Positions 17,424 to 26,762 of a stretch of 50,525 nucleotides of DNA are shown here, in pieces (within the stretch, counting starts at the first letter, position 1; the number at the start of each line of letters is the position of its first letter). Position numbers and translations under genes: made by a program. The notes beneath the pieces were generated by a model. That model worked only from the letters and a program-made list of their open reading frames with translations. It made no database searches and had not been told where the DNA came from. The DNA is from DASRFR01 sp035651455 (GTDB lineage Bacteria; Acidobacteriota; Terriglobia; Terriglobales; Acidobacteriaceae): the NCBI GenBank assembly GCA_035651455.1, contig DASRFR010000046.1:1-50525 (forward strand), in the 5' to 3' direction.

Positions 17424-18373
17424 TGCACGCCATCCAGACAAGAGACCTGACCCGACGTTTCGGAGATTTCACAGCTGTAAATAACGTTTCACTCACCGTC
17501 GAGAAGGGCGAGGTCTTTGGCTTCCTCGGCCCGAATGGCAGCGGCAAGACTACAGTGATCAAGATGCTGACCGGCATCCTGCCGATCACTCAAGGTGAGG
17601 CCCAGATCGAGGGATTGGATGTGCGGACAAACGCAGAAGCTGTCCGCGAACGCATCGGCTACATGAGCCAGAAATTCAGCTTGTATGACGATCTGACGGT
17701 CTTGGAAAATCTGCGCTTTTACGGCAAGGCGTACCGGCTCAAACAAAAGGCCCTGGATAGAAAAATCGACGAAACCATCGCGGCCAACAAGCTCGAGGCA
17801 TACGTGGACCGTCTGGCAGGACGGCTTTCGGGCGGCTGGAAGCAGCGGCTGGCACTGGGTTGTGCGCTGATGCATGAGCCGACAGTGCTGTTTCTGGACG
17901 AGCCGACGGCCGGAATTGATCCCGTCGCCCGCCGGCAGCTCTGGGACCTGCTGTTCCAGTTGTCCGGCCAGGGAATCACCTTCTTTGTAACAACGCATTA
18001 CATGGATGAAGCCGAACGTTGCAGTCATCTCGCCTACATCTACTACGGCGAACTGATCGCCGACGGTACTCCGGATTCGCTGCGATCCTTGCCCGAGGTA
18101 AATCCCACAGGGACGCATCGATTTGAAATATCCGCGCCGGCCATCACCACGGTGCTGCGCAGAGCCCAAGAAATGACGCTGTTCAAAAGTGCAACGATCT
18201 TTGGGCGGTCAATTCATGCCCTTGTGGATGAATCGGTTGGAGAGCCGGAATTAAATCATGAGTTAAGGAACCGTGGCATCGAGTTCGAAGCAATTCGTCC
18301 GCTGATACCGACGCTGGAAGACGCGTTCGTGGAGTTAAGTCGGCGGCGGCAAGTGCAGATGGAGGCAGCATGA
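17423..18373 (+). CDS. ABC exporter ATP-binding subunit
   Basis: The 316-residue cytosolic ATPase has all nucleotide-binding motifs: Walker A GPNGSGKTT, Q-loop IGYMSQKFSLYDDLTV, signature LSGGWKQRLALG, Walker B VLFLDEPTAGIDP and the H-loop TTHYMDEAERC. The signature reads LSGGWKQ, as in YbhF/drug-export ATPases. The C-terminal 90 residues form the usual accessory domain. I use the ATG at 17423, 7 bases after GGAGG; a GTG at 17420 is the alternative. It overlaps HlyD upstream and the permease downstream, so the three subunits are translated as a unit. Confidence 0.95.
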   Translation: MHAIQTRDLTRRFGDFTAVNNVSLTVEKGEVFGFLGPNGSGKTTVIKMLTGILPITQGEAQIEGLDVRTNAEAVRERIGYMSQKFSLYDDLTVLENLRFYGKAYRLKQKALDRKIDETIAANKLEAYVDRLAGRLSGGWKQRLALGCALMHEPTVLFLDEPTAGIDPVARRQLWDLLFQLSGQGITFFVTTHYMDEAERCSHLAYIYYGELIADGTPDSLRSLPEVNPTGTHRFEISAPAITTVLRRAQEMTLFKSATIFGRSIHALVDESVGEPELNHELRNRGIEFEAIRPLIPTLEDAFVELSRRRQVQMEAA

Positions 18374-19512
18374 ACAATCCGATTCAAGGTGTGGGCGCCA
18401 TTTGTTACAAGGAAATTCGCCACATGCGCCGCGATCCAATGGCATTCCTGTTTGCGTTTGTGCTGCCGGTAATGCAGATGGTGATTCTCGGAGCCGCCAT
18501 CGATACCAACATGCGGCAGGTTCCAACCGCGGTGTACGACGCAAGCGGCAGCTCGATGATGACAGAAGTTTCCGGCAGTTCAGAAAGCCGCGCTTTCATC
18601 GACCGCCTGCGTAACTCCGATATGTTTGAGGTTTACAAGTACGTTCACAGCGACGCGGAATTGAACAATGAAATGGTTTCCGGTCGTGCGAGCGTCGGGG
18701 TCAAGATCCCCGTGGACTTCGATCGCAATCTGCTTAAAGGAAATCAGGCCCAGGTTTTGGTGATGGTCGATGGTTCAGACGCAAATGTCGCGGGTCAGAC
18801 CGTCAATGTGAGCGGCTCGCTTGGGTTGGATGAGTCGTTGCGACGAATGCTGAAGCCGGGTCAGAAAAATTCCATTGAAATTCGTCCCAAGGTAATGTTC
18901 AACCCTGCGTCTCGTTCCCCCAACTTCCTGCTGCCGGGAATGATGGCGATTCTGCTGATCCTGGTAACCGTGATGCTGACGGCGTTCTCGGTCGTGCGGG
19001 AAAAAGAGCGCGGCACGATGGAACAACTTTTTGTCACGCCGGTGCAGCCGCTGGGACTGATGTTGGGCAAGATCTTGCCATACTTCGTGACGGGAATCGT
19101 GGAGTTGTCAATTTTTCTACTGTTCATGCGGTTCGTGTTCCAAATCCCGATTCACGGAAGTGTGCTGGTTTTAGGAACATTGACAACCGGTTACCTGTTC
19201 GCAAACCTGGCAATCGGAATCCTGATTTCGAGCCGCGCGAACTCACAGGCGGAAGCTCTGCAGTTTTGCATGGTGGTCATGCTGCTCAGCATCTTCTTGT
19301 CCGGATTCATGTTTCGGCGGGAAACGATGCCGGTACCAGCCTACATTGTGAGCCACTTCATACCGGCGACGTACATGGTTAAGATCGCACGCGGTGTGAT
19401 CTTGCGAGGAGCAGGGTTGGGGGACTTGTGGTTTAACGGCGTGGTGCTGTTCGCGATGGGAGTGGGGTTGCTATTGATAGCAGCGAAGCGATTCAAGACC
19501 ATGACGGTGTGA
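18370..19512 (+). CDS. ABC-2 type exporter permease
   Basis: The 380-residue membrane protein has the YbhS/YbhR layout: one N-terminal membrane helix (DPMAFLFAFVLPVMQMVILG), a large periplasmic domain of about 150 residues, and five helices in the C-terminal half. The motif VREKERGTMEQLFVTPVQPLGLMLGKI is the ABC-2 signature on the cytosolic side. Its ATG overlaps the ATPase stop (ATGA). Only one permease gene is seen, so it should act as a homodimer. The outer-membrane channel is not encoded nearby. The substrate is unknown; drugs or lipophilic compounds are typical. Confidence 0.93.
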   Translation: MNNPIQGVGAICYKEIRHMRRDPMAFLFAFVLPVMQMVILGAAIDTNMRQVPTAVYDASGSSMMTEVSGSSESRAFIDRLRNSDMFEVYKYVHSDAELNNEMVSGRASVGVKIPVDFDRNLLKGNQAQVLVMVDGSDANVAGQTVNVSGSLGLDESLRRMLKPGQKNSIEIRPKVMFNPASRSPNFLLPGMMAILLILVTVMLTAFSVVREKERGTMEQLFVTPVQPLGLMLGKILPYFVTGIVELSIFLLFMRFVFQIPIHGSVLVLGTLTTGYLFANLAIGILISSRANSQAEALQFCMVVMLLSIFLSGFMFRRETMPVPAYIVSHFIPATYMVKIARGVILRGAGLGDLWFNGVVLFAMGVGLLLIAAKRFKTMTV

Positions 19513-19762
19513 GCACAGCCCGAAAGGAAGATATGAAGCCAGGTATCAGAGAGCAGAACAATTTGATTAGCTGGAGGGGTGGGCGGAGCGTCTTGCGACT
19601 TTGCGTGGCAACAGTTCCTCGTCGCCCATGTGAGGATCGTTGCTGATTGAATAACAGAACATGGGTTACTTAGCTAAAAGGCGGGGGTGATCCATAGACG
19701 TGATCGAGCATCGAGATGAAAGTCGCATCTTCCCCGCGAGGCAAAGGATGGGTTGGAGAACA

Positions 19763-21229
19763 ATGATGAGCACAAACAATCCGAGCAACGCGCCTATTGT
19801 CGTCATCGGAGCGGGTGTGGCTGGATTGGCCGCAGCCAATCTCTTAGCGCATGAGGGCATTCCAGTACGGGTATTCGAAATTAACGACAAGGTCGGAGGT
19901 TGCTGCGCGACCACGACGATTGACGGTTATACGTTCAATGACGGCGCTCTATTTCTGGGACTCATCGGACTTCTCGATCACGGATTCGCCAGACTTGGTC
20001 TGGACCGAAACGAACTGCTGCCACTGCGAAAAATCACCGCCACTTCTTCGATAACACTGCCCGATGGAACAGTCGTGACTCTAGGCCAGGGCTTCGATGT
20101 CGAGGTCGCCGGTCGTGCGGTAGATAAGATCTGCCTCCAGGGTGAATTGCGCAGGATGGCGGACAAGTGGAAACCCGTTCTCCGCTTTGCCAGCGAAGAA
20201 CTGCTTGTGCATCCATTCTCGCCATGGCGTGTGCTGCAGAAGGGCTGGCGCCATCTCCAGAAGCTTCATGGCACTGTAGCTGCCGAGTGCAATCGGCTGT
20301 TCAGCGATCATGCCGTGAGGTCTGCCCTAAGCGGAACTCTGCTATACAGCGGCTTGCCGGCGGAAAGGATGCCGATTTCAACGATACTCGGCCTTGTCGC
20401 CACAGTAACCGAAGGGTTGTACCTGCCGCAGGGTGGAATGGGAAAAGTGCCTGAGGTCCTCAGCCGCGCGCTAAACAGTCGCGGAGTGCCAGTCTCGCTG
20501 AACACAGGGATCGAAAAGATCGTCATCGAAGGCGGCCGAGTTAGCGGGATCGAACTAAACAATGGCGAACGAGTTGATGCCGCTGCGGTGATCTCGACGG
20601 CCAGCGGAATGCTGACGTTTGGCTCGTTGATCGGAAAGGAACATGTGCCTAGCCCGATCCAACAAAAGCTCACGCGCGCACGTCTATCGCACCAATCGGC
20701 ATCAGTTCAGTTTGGCCTTTCGAATACCATCGAGGCGCCGGCTCATAACGTGAGCGTGCTGCCATGGATGGAGCACCAGCGCGAGATTTTCCAACAAGAC
20801 GGTCGCGAACTAAAGTTCCCGGTGTATTCGGTGCCTACGCGAACACTGCCGGAACTGGCGACCAATGGCGGCAGCATCGTCGAGATGTTCTGTCCTGTCC
20901 GGGCGGACATTCCGCTTGAACACTGGGATGAGAAGCATAAAGAGCAACTCGCGGATATGTGCGTAGCCACGCTCCAACGAAGATACGACCCCAACATCGC
21001 AGTTGCGCGTGTAAGAAGTCCAAAGGATTTTCGCGACGGCTTGCACTTGTACGAGGGTGCACTGTATGGATTGTCACCGGCTGCGACACCGCGCGAGCAG
21101 TTTTCTCACGTGTCTCCCATCCGCGGTTTGTTCATGGCAGGCCAAACCACATTTCCTGGCTACGGAGTCGGCACTGCGATGATGTCAGGAGTTTTTGCGG
21201 CGGAAGCGGTGGCGAGAAATTTCAAGTAG
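19763..21229 (+). CDS. Phytoene desaturase (CrtI)-like FAD oxidoreductase
   Basis: The 488-residue flavoprotein opens with the dinucleotide-binding motif PIVVIGAGVAGLAAANLLAHEG, followed by VGGCCATTTIDGYTFNDGA, typical of CrtI/carotenoid-desaturase-like amine oxidases. The C-terminal FAD motif is present (IRGLFMAGQTTFPGYGVGTAMMSG). Internal LPQGGMGKVPEVLSRAL is also family-typical. The substrate is uncertain, because many of these relatives do not act on carotenoids and no other carotenoid genes are near. I start at 19763, behind TTGGAG; the upstream in-frame ATG at 19700 would add an unlike leader. It follows the exporter by 250 bases and could have its own promoter. Confidence 0.85.
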   Translation: MMSTNNPSNAPIVVIGAGVAGLAAANLLAHEGIPVRVFEINDKVGGCCATTTIDGYTFNDGALFLGLIGLLDHGFARLGLDRNELLPLRKITATSSITLPDGTVVTLGQGFDVEVAGRAVDKICLQGELRRMADKWKPVLRFASEELLVHPFSPWRVLQKGWRHLQKLHGTVAAECNRLFSDHAVRSALSGTLLYSGLPAERMPISTILGLVATVTEGLYLPQGGMGKVPEVLSRALNSRGVPVSLNTGIEKIVIEGGRVSGIELNNGERVDAAAVISTASGMLTFGSLIGKEHVPSPIQQKLTRARLSHQSASVQFGLSNTIEAPAHNVSVLPWMEHQREIFQQDGRELKFPVYSVPTRTLPELATNGGSIVEMFCPVRADIPLEHWDEKHKEQLADMCVATLQRRYDPNIAVARVRSPKDFRDGLHLYEGALYGLSPAATPREQFSHVSPIRGLFMAGQTTFPGYGVGTAMMSGVFAAEAVARNFK

Positions 21230-21565
21230 ATTTAAATCCTTGTGCCGCGTCCAAGAATAAGGGGGAAGAATGTCTTCGGCCACTTCACTGAAAAGAGCGA
21301 GCAGTCTAAGGAGGCTGAGGTGACCTCTTGGTAGAAGAGTACTCGTAAATGTCAGTCGCTTTTCTCCACAAGAAGCGCAGATAGTGACCGATCAAGAGGG
21401 AAAATTTCAAGGCGCTACCATTCACGCGCGGCGAAATGGGCGCTATGATTCAGGGAGTTGGAATTGGTGCATTACTAACTGCGATCGTGCGCTCGGCACA
21501 GGTGCGTCATTGGCGAGAGGACATCATCAGTTGCTCCCTTTCGCCTTCGTGACACCGCCACGCCC
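21230..21565. other. Intergenic stretch between convergent genes
   Basis: The stretch separates the stop of the CrtI-like gene and the stop of the minus-strand sialidase-like gene. Short frames here show no family resemblance and no clean terminator hairpin was seen. Confidence 0.4.
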
Positions 21566-22957
21566 TTAGAACTTGGCGTAATACACGTCTCCACTGCCTA
21601 TGTACGACTCACCCTCGGCCCAAACGCCGTAGAAGTTTCCGGCGCCATCCGTTACCGTCTCACTGTAGTCGCCATAGGGATGGTCGAAACCTGATGCACT
21701 CGAATAATCCCGGTACGGGGTGGCTTGGGTCATAAGCGATTCGGCGCTCCAGTTCGTCGCGCCATCTGCGCTTGTACGCATGTATACATTCCAAGTGCCG
21801 CAGTCACCCATGATGGAATCGCTGGTACAGGTGTAGTTGCCGCCGGCAGAGGCGCGATTATCCATCCAGATGGCCTTAACGGTGGTTGCATTGCCTGCGA
21901 TGGAGGGGAAGCCGTGCCACACGCCCGCCGGAGCAAGAGAAAGTTGAGTGCCGTTCGGCCACGACGATGAGTTGTAAGGTATGTTCCAGGTAGCGGCGAG
22001 AGTATCGGAATACTTCGTGTAGATCCGTTCTGGACCCGCGCTCGTTGCACCGGCATTGTAGACCACGATCACGCGATCGTTTGCTGGCGCAGTTTTAGGT
22101 TGAATGGCGATCTGGATCGAGCCACCCCAGTAATCCCACCCCGCGCCGCTGACCTGCGGTTCGCCTTGACCTTCGTCTACTGTAGTCACCGAGTAAGTCG
22201 AAAACAGGTTCGACGACTGTTGCACGTAAAAAGTGGTTGGTCCATTCCCTGTATTGTTTGTTCCCGACCAAGCAATATAGCGATTGCCTTTGCTATCAAG
22301 AACACCACCCGTGGCCAGAGCGACTCCGGACGGAGCTATATTAACCTGCTTTGCGCTGAAACTAACGCCACCATTAGTGCTCACGCTAATGTATTGCTTG
22401 CCTCCATTTTCGTAAGCTACGCTGACGTTATTATTCCGGTCAACTAGCAAAATATCTTTGTCACCCTTGCGGCCGGCGGTGACATCGATGGGCTTGCTCC
22501 AGTTCGAGCCGTGGTCGTCCGAGTAAATAACCATGATTGGTGTGTACTGAGAATTGCCATCCATGTAGCTGGCGTACAGGCGATGATTGCCTCCAATAGC
22601 CAGTTGAGCGTCCACATCTGTTCCAAAGACAGGACAGCGCGGGATCAGAACCGTGCTCCAGTTAGCGCCTCCATTGGAAGAAGACTGGAAGTACATGTAG
22701 GCACCCGCGGTATTGTTCTTACCTCCGCCCTTGGGAGAGTAGCGCATGCAAGTGGCGCCGGAGGAGTCGACATAGCTAGTGGCGGCGTAGTGGGGCCAGA
22801 AGGCATAGACATAGCTACCATCGGCAACAATGGCGGGTTCCCAATCTTCACCTGTGCCATCGCCCAGGCGGGTGGTCGAAATTCCCGTTTGCGCTTGCGA
22901 TGAAAGAATCGACAGGAAGAGTGACACGGCGAGAGCAATCAGACGACGCTGCCTCAT
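21566..22957 (-). CDS. Secreted sialidase-like beta-propeller protein with Asp-box repeats
   Basis: A clear signal peptide (RRLIALAVSLFLSILSSQAQ) directs export. The 463-residue protein carries at least four Asp-box (BNR) motifs of the form S-x-D/N-x-G-x-x-W/F: SSNGGANWS, SDDHGSNWS, STNGGVSFS and SADGATNWS. This is the hallmark of sialidase/sortilin-type beta-propellers. The Arg triad and Tyr/Glu pair of true sialidases cannot be assigned, so the enzymatic role is open; binding or other glycosidase roles are possible. The start is strong, with GGAGGGAAC directly before the ATG. It stands alone on the minus strand. Confidence 0.85.
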   Translation of the reverse strand: MRQRRLIALAVSLFLSILSSQAQTGISTTRLGDGTGEDWEPAIVADGSYVYAFWPHYAATSYVDSSGATCMRYSPKGGGKNNTAGAYMYFQSSSNGGANWSTVLIPRCPVFGTDVDAQLAIGGNHRLYASYMDGNSQYTPIMVIYSDDHGSNWSKPIDVTAGRKGDKDILLVDRNNNVSVAYENGGKQYISVSTNGGVSFSAKQVNIAPSGVALATGGVLDSKGNRYIAWSGTNNTGNGPTTFYVQQSSNLFSTYSVTTVDEGQGEPQVSGAGWDYWGGSIQIAIQPKTAPANDRVIVVYNAGATSAGPERIYTKYSDTLAATWNIPYNSSSWPNGTQLSLAPAGVWHGFPSIAGNATTVKAIWMDNRASAGGNYTCTSDSIMGDCGTWNVYMRTSADGATNWSAESLMTQATPYRDYSSASGFDHPYGDYSETVTDGAGNFYGVWAEGESYIGSGDVYYAKF

Positions 22958-23570
22958 GTTCCCTCCAACGATGTGGTAGTCGGGGGCCCCACACAGCGGC
23001 AGGCAGAGTACATCAAAAAGTGATGTTGCGCAATGTATATGACAGCTTGCCCCAACCCTGGGAAAAGTTGCGGCTTCTTTGATCTACTGCGCGACTAGTA
23101 CCTGGTGCGGCTTTCCGGTGGAACGCTCGCAGCGGCTGATGCAATCAAAGATTTAGAGCGGGTGACGGGAGGCTCGCATGCTGCAGGAGCATTCGACCCG
23201 TCGCGGACGGAAAATCATTGCTCATGTGAATGAGAGGCTCGATCCACCGAAATTTGCGCGCTGTCGAACCTAAGCATATTTACGTCATGCCGGATTCCAT
23301 TCTCAGTCTTTCAACTGTTCAGCCTGGATACGGAAATTGAGTGTTAGCTACTCGCCCCGAATATTTTGGCGAAACAGTGAACCCACCGCGCTCACTTTCA
23401 CATCGAAACACGCCAAGGAATCCCTGAATGGTGGCGTGAGATCGAGTCCAACTACAAAAGCCCAGTCAAGGTTTGAGAGACACCTTTATCATCCGGAACT
23501 GAATATCCGCTTCTGTGGCCGATGCCGAACGTAAACATTGATATCGCGCTCAAATCCTATGGAGGAAATC
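22958..23570. other. Divergent intergenic region, no supported gene
   Basis: Promoters for the sialidase-like gene (leftward) and the alcohol dehydrogenase (rightward) must lie here. Short frames on both strands lack family resemblance. I could not fix either promoter confidently. Confidence 0.45.
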
Positions 23571-24617
23571 ATGGCAACGCTGAAAGTCGCGCCGAAACCA
23601 GAACCAGCCATCATGAAGTCCGCGCAGATTTCCAGGAGCGGAGGGGACTTTGAAATCGTGGAGCGTCCAATACCCGCGCCTGCGACGGGACAGATACGCA
23701 TTAAAGTAAACGCCTGCGGGATCTGCCATAGCGATGTGCTCGTCAAAGAAGGCTTGTGGCCAGGAATTCAGTATCCTCGCGTTCCCGGGCATGAGGTCGC
23801 AGGCGTGGTTGATGAAGTCGGCGCGGGCGTGACTACGTGGAACAAAGGTCAACGGGTAGGGGTCGGCTGGCATGGCGGGCATGACGGTACCTGCCGCGAA
23901 TGCCGCCGCGGAGATTTTCGCAATTGTCGCAACGTAAAGGTCTCGGGCTTCAGTTACGATGGCGGATACCAGCAATACATGGTGGCACCCGTCGAAGCGC
24001 TGGTGCCGATCCCCGACGGTCTGAGTGACGTGGACGCCGCGCCCCTGCTTGATGCTGGCATCACCACCTACAACGCTCTACGCAACAGCGGCGCGATGCC
24101 CGGCGATCTTGTCGCCGTCCTGGGCATAGGCGGCCTGGGTCATTTGGGAATTCAGTTCGCCAATAAGTTTGGTTACCACGTTGTGGCCGTCGGACGCGGC
24201 GTCGAAACCGGTGTGCTAGCTAAGAAATTGGGAGCGCACGTCTACCTTGATAGTCAGGCGACAAATGCGGCCCAGGAGCTGCAAAAACTCGGCGGAGCGC
24301 GAGTCATCCTCGCCACGGCGCCCAGCTCCAAGGCCATGTCTGCGTTGATCGACGGCATGGGGCCGAACGGCAAACTGATCGTGGTGGGAGCAGCACCTGA
24401 ACCGATCGAGGTTACGCCTGCGCAGCTTATTTTTGGGAGCAAGACGATCCAAGGATGGGCGGCGGGAACGCCTGCTGCTTCAGAAGACACTCTGAATTTC
24501 TGCGTACTGACTGGCGTGCGTCCCATGACCGAAACCTACCCACTCGAGAAGGCGGAGGAAGCTTACGCGCGCATGATGAGCGGAAAGGCAGAATTCCGGG
24601 TGGTACTAACGATGTGA
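23571..24617 (+). CDS. Zinc-dependent alcohol dehydrogenase
   Basis: The 348-residue cytosolic medium-chain dehydrogenase has the catalytic zinc ligands Cys and His-Glu in ACGICHSDVLVKEG and PGHEVAGVVDEVG. The structural-zinc loop is HDGTCRECRRGDFRNC, where the first of the four usual Cys is Asp; I believe this variant recurs in the subfamily. The Rossmann motif VLGIGGLGHLGIQFANKFG binds NAD(P). The ATG at 23571 has GGAGGA 6 bases upstream; earlier in-frame starts at 23559 or before would include this site. It stands alone between a divergent intergenic region and a tRNA-like repeat. Likely substrates are primary alcohols/aldehydes. Confidence 0.93.
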   Translation: MATLKVAPKPEPAIMKSAQISRSGGDFEIVERPIPAPATGQIRIKVNACGICHSDVLVKEGLWPGIQYPRVPGHEVAGVVDEVGAGVTTWNKGQRVGVGWHGGHDGTCRECRRGDFRNCRNVKVSGFSYDGGYQQYMVAPVEALVPIPDGLSDVDAAPLLDAGITTYNALRNSGAMPGDLVAVLGIGGLGHLGIQFANKFGYHVVAVGRGVETGVLAKKLGAHVYLDSQATNAAQELQKLGGARVILATAPSSKAMSALIDGMGPNGKLIVVGAAPEPIEVTPAQLIFGSKTIQGWAAGTPAASEDTLNFCVLTGVRPMTETYPLEKAEEAYARMMSGKAEFRVVLTM

Positions 24618-25111
24618 CATTGGCCGCTGAGGGGACCTGCTCGGTAGTCGCGAGGTCAAAACGCCATAGGAATGGATGAATACAGATCCCGAGTTTCGGC
24701 GGTTCGGGGAGATCTTTGGCGGTCGCTATCTCATCCCAGGATATTGAGCTCGTCGGAGAAAGATCCGAGAAAAACGCGTCTAGCGATATCCGAATGGTCT
24801 AGAAAATGAGCCGCACGCATTTTAAGTCCGATCGTCTGCCATTCGCATCAAAATGAATTCTGATGCCTGCGGAAATGCAGCCTGGAAATGCTTGAGTTTT
24901 GGTGCTAATAGTGCCAAGTCACCAGCGGGGGTGTAGGCGAGCAGTTGAAAAAGGTTTGGTTGCGGGGGGTGGATTTGAACTCCTCCCACAGATTGAAAAT
25001 ACGTAAGTTATTGAAACTATAAAGTCATAAAAACGATGAAAACGATGGTACGTTGAACTTCTAGCACAGTTTTAGCACAAAATTGTGGGGTGAGAAACGG
25101 AGAGGGTTGAA
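24618..25111. other. Intergenic region holding the second tRNA-like scar
   Basis: No coding frame is supported. AT-rich sequence follows the tRNA-like piece at 24957, before the small gene at 25112. Confidence 0.45.
24957..24980 (-). repeat. tRNA 3'-end remnant, second candidate attachment site
   Basis: Read on the minus strand it gives a T-loop GTTCAAATCC followed by the acceptor end CCCCCCGCAACCA. That is a better-preserved version of the tRNA 3' end at 9784, in the same orientation. Upstream of the T-loop the similarity to a tRNA stops. Together the copies bound a 15.2-kb segment. Confidence 0.6.
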
Positions 25112-25354
25112 GTGAAAGCTAAGCCGGTATCGTCCGTCATGCGCAGTTGCATTCTCGAAGAGATCGAAACCATCGATGACCAGATGCGGCAGCTGGAAGC
25201 CCGCCGCCGCGCCCTGGTGAATGTCCTGGATGCTCACGGTGTAGTCGAGCAGAAGGCGACGCGTTGCACGCGCCGCCGTAAGCTTTCAGTGGTCAGGCAG
25301 ACCAGGCCCAGCTGGCGCGGATTCGCACTCATCCAGGGAGGTAAGGCATCATGA
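25112..25354 (+). CDS. Small basic protein with a short coiled coil, unknown
   Basis: The 80-residue frame starts with GTG behind a GAGAGGG site. Residues 12-45 form an amphipathic helix (CILEEIETIDDQMRQLEARRRALVNVL in two overlapping heptad runs), and the tail is Arg-rich. I recognise no family. The heptad pattern and plausible start suggest it is real. It lies just outside the second tRNA-like repeat, in a zone of small unknown genes typical of accessory DNA. Confidence 0.5.
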   Translation: MKAKPVSSVMRSCILEEIETIDDQMRQLEARRRALVNVLDAHGVVEQKATRCTRRRKLSVVRQTRPSWRGFALIQGGKAS

Positions 25355-25454
25355 CCACGCACCAGATCGCCATACCCAATACGCCAGACAAATTCGAGGC
25401 TCAGGGTCCGGTGCGTTAGAATCTTCCCTTTACGACATCTCTGCCCTAAAGCCT

Positions 25455-26051
25455 ATGATGTTTACTTTGCACACAGACGTCTTTCTGGATGCTCTGACTC
25501 TTGCGTATGTTGTGGTATCAGTGTTCCTCTTGCTCGCCGTGGGTCGCCAGAATGATACGGCGAAGGAAGCCGCGAAGGCTGCACTTATTAGCGCGAAAGC
25601 CCTGATGAACTCAGAGCGTGCCTGGTTGATGGTCACTCTTGAATGGATCCCAGGAGTGGGAAAGCGAAGCGTGCAACAGGGTCCAAAATACTTGCTGGTG
25701 CGAGCGAAATGTTCAAACGACGGGAAGACACCTGCATGGATCACTGAGATGCGCGCGCGCTACATGGTTCTGCGGCACGGGGAAAGTTTGCCTTCATCTC
25801 CGGACTATGTAGCTGCGAAGCTGATTCAGTCGACACTTGAACCCATAGGTACCCAACAGCCCATTGTCAGGGATCTGTCACTGCCTACAGAGGACAGTTG
25901 CGGCATCGAGGACAAGGAAATTGTGTACGGCGTCGTCCAATATCTTGACGCATTTGGCGAGAAGAGAGAAACGCGGTTCGCCTATCAACTCACTGTAGGG
26001 GATGAATTGGAAAGACTGTCTGGATTACCCGAATACAATCAGGCCCGTTAA
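25455..26051 (+). CDS. Membrane-anchored protein of unknown function
   Basis: The 198-residue protein has one N-terminal membrane segment (LTLAYVVVSVFLLLAVG). A short helix rich in Ala/Lys follows (AKEAAKAALISAKALMNSERAW), then a beta-rich soluble domain of about 130 residues. The block helix-NSERAW, then a strand and a putative DGKTPAWI segment, recurs in many unannotated bacterial proteins I have seen, but the function is unknown. The ribosome binding site is weak. Orientation follows the neighbouring small genes. Confidence 0.7.
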   Translation: MMFTLHTDVFLDALTLAYVVVSVFLLLAVGRQNDTAKEAAKAALISAKALMNSERAWLMVTLEWIPGVGKRSVQQGPKYLLVRAKCSNDGKTPAWITEMRARYMVLRHGESLPSSPDYVAAKLIQSTLEPIGTQQPIVRDLSLPTEDSCGIEDKEIVYGVVQYLDAFGEKRETRFAYQLTVGDELERLSGLPEYNQAR

Positions 26052-26274
26052 AGCAGGTCTTCTCAGTCGAAGTCGCAGGGCTGATCCGGCAGCTGCGCCG
26101 GGAGCGACCGGAGTACCAGGCGCTGTCGCGCCAGTACCGGCAGATCCACGAATGCAAACGCAAGACGGTGACGAAGGTCACACCACAGAAGGCGGCCGCC
26201 GCGCAATAATTGCTGGTTGACTGCAAGCTCGCTGCCCCTACCGGGAAGGGCCTTCGCAGCGATGCTTGCAGAGC

Positions 26275-26308
26275 AAAGGCCCTGAGAGCATCCCCCCTCA
26301 GGGCCTTT
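26275..26308. terminator. 12-bp perfect hairpin, possible bidirectional terminator
   Basis: The arms 26275-26286 and 26297-26308 pair perfectly around a 10-base loop. Only a short T-run follows on the plus strand. A related motif recurs about 90 bases downstream. Confidence 0.5.
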
Positions 26309-26368
26309 CTGCGCGCGCAGATGATAAGATAGTCCGTTGCCTGCGAGGCAATGATGCTTGCAGGCACA

Positions 26369-26397
26369 GGCCGTGGGAGCGCACCCAGGGCCTTTTT
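26369..26397 (+). terminator. Rho-independent terminator-like hairpin
   Basis: The stem 26369-26377 pairs with 26384-26392 with one G-G mismatch and a 6-base loop, then five T residues. The preceding GATGCTTGCAG also precedes the hairpin at 26275, so the two look like diverged copies of one unit. Confidence 0.65.
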
Positions 26398-26445
26398 AGT
26401 TTGTTCAGAGCCAAACCTTTACGCTGTGGCTTCCTCTGATGGCCT

Positions 26446-26634
26446 ATGCCGCCCCCGAGAACCTGCCCCGTGTGTGGCCATGACTCTATTAAGCCCGTCC
26501 GCCGCACCGATTTGCTGCACATAGAAGGCGAGTCACCGATCACCGATGTTCTGGCTTACCGATGTGGGCGCGGCCACCTGTTCGTTGTTGCCCGCGACGA
26601 TCCCGAGGCGACGCTCAGGAAGCGCCCACGCTGA
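26446..26634 (+). CDS. Small zinc-ribbon-like protein
   Basis: The 62-residue protein has a Cys-x2-Cys knuckle at the start (RTCPVCGHDSI) and a second half-site YRCGRGHLFVV (Cys ... His). This is a plausible one-zinc ribbon. The pattern CPVCG ... YRCxxGH is common in small bacterial proteins of unknown function. It follows a terminator and precedes the receiver-like gene. The ribosome binding site is not obvious. Confidence 0.6.
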   Translation: MPPPRTCPVCGHDSIKPVRRTDLLHIEGESPITDVLAYRCGRGHLFVVARDDPEATLRKRPR

Positions 26635-26762
26635 AGTCTCGTCAAAAAGGCTAATGGCCTCGAAATGGTAACCCTGTGCTACTCGCACCTGGCGCATGTG
26701 GCGCATGTTAGCCGATCCAGGATTGTGCTCTCCTGTTAAAATACTATTGTCTCTTGCAACCT

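Noticed and set aside
23700..23960. Loss of a structural-zinc cysteine in the alcohol dehydrogenase as a sign of decay
   Set aside because: HDGTC at this loop appears to be a regular variant of the subfamily, and the rest of the enzyme is intact.
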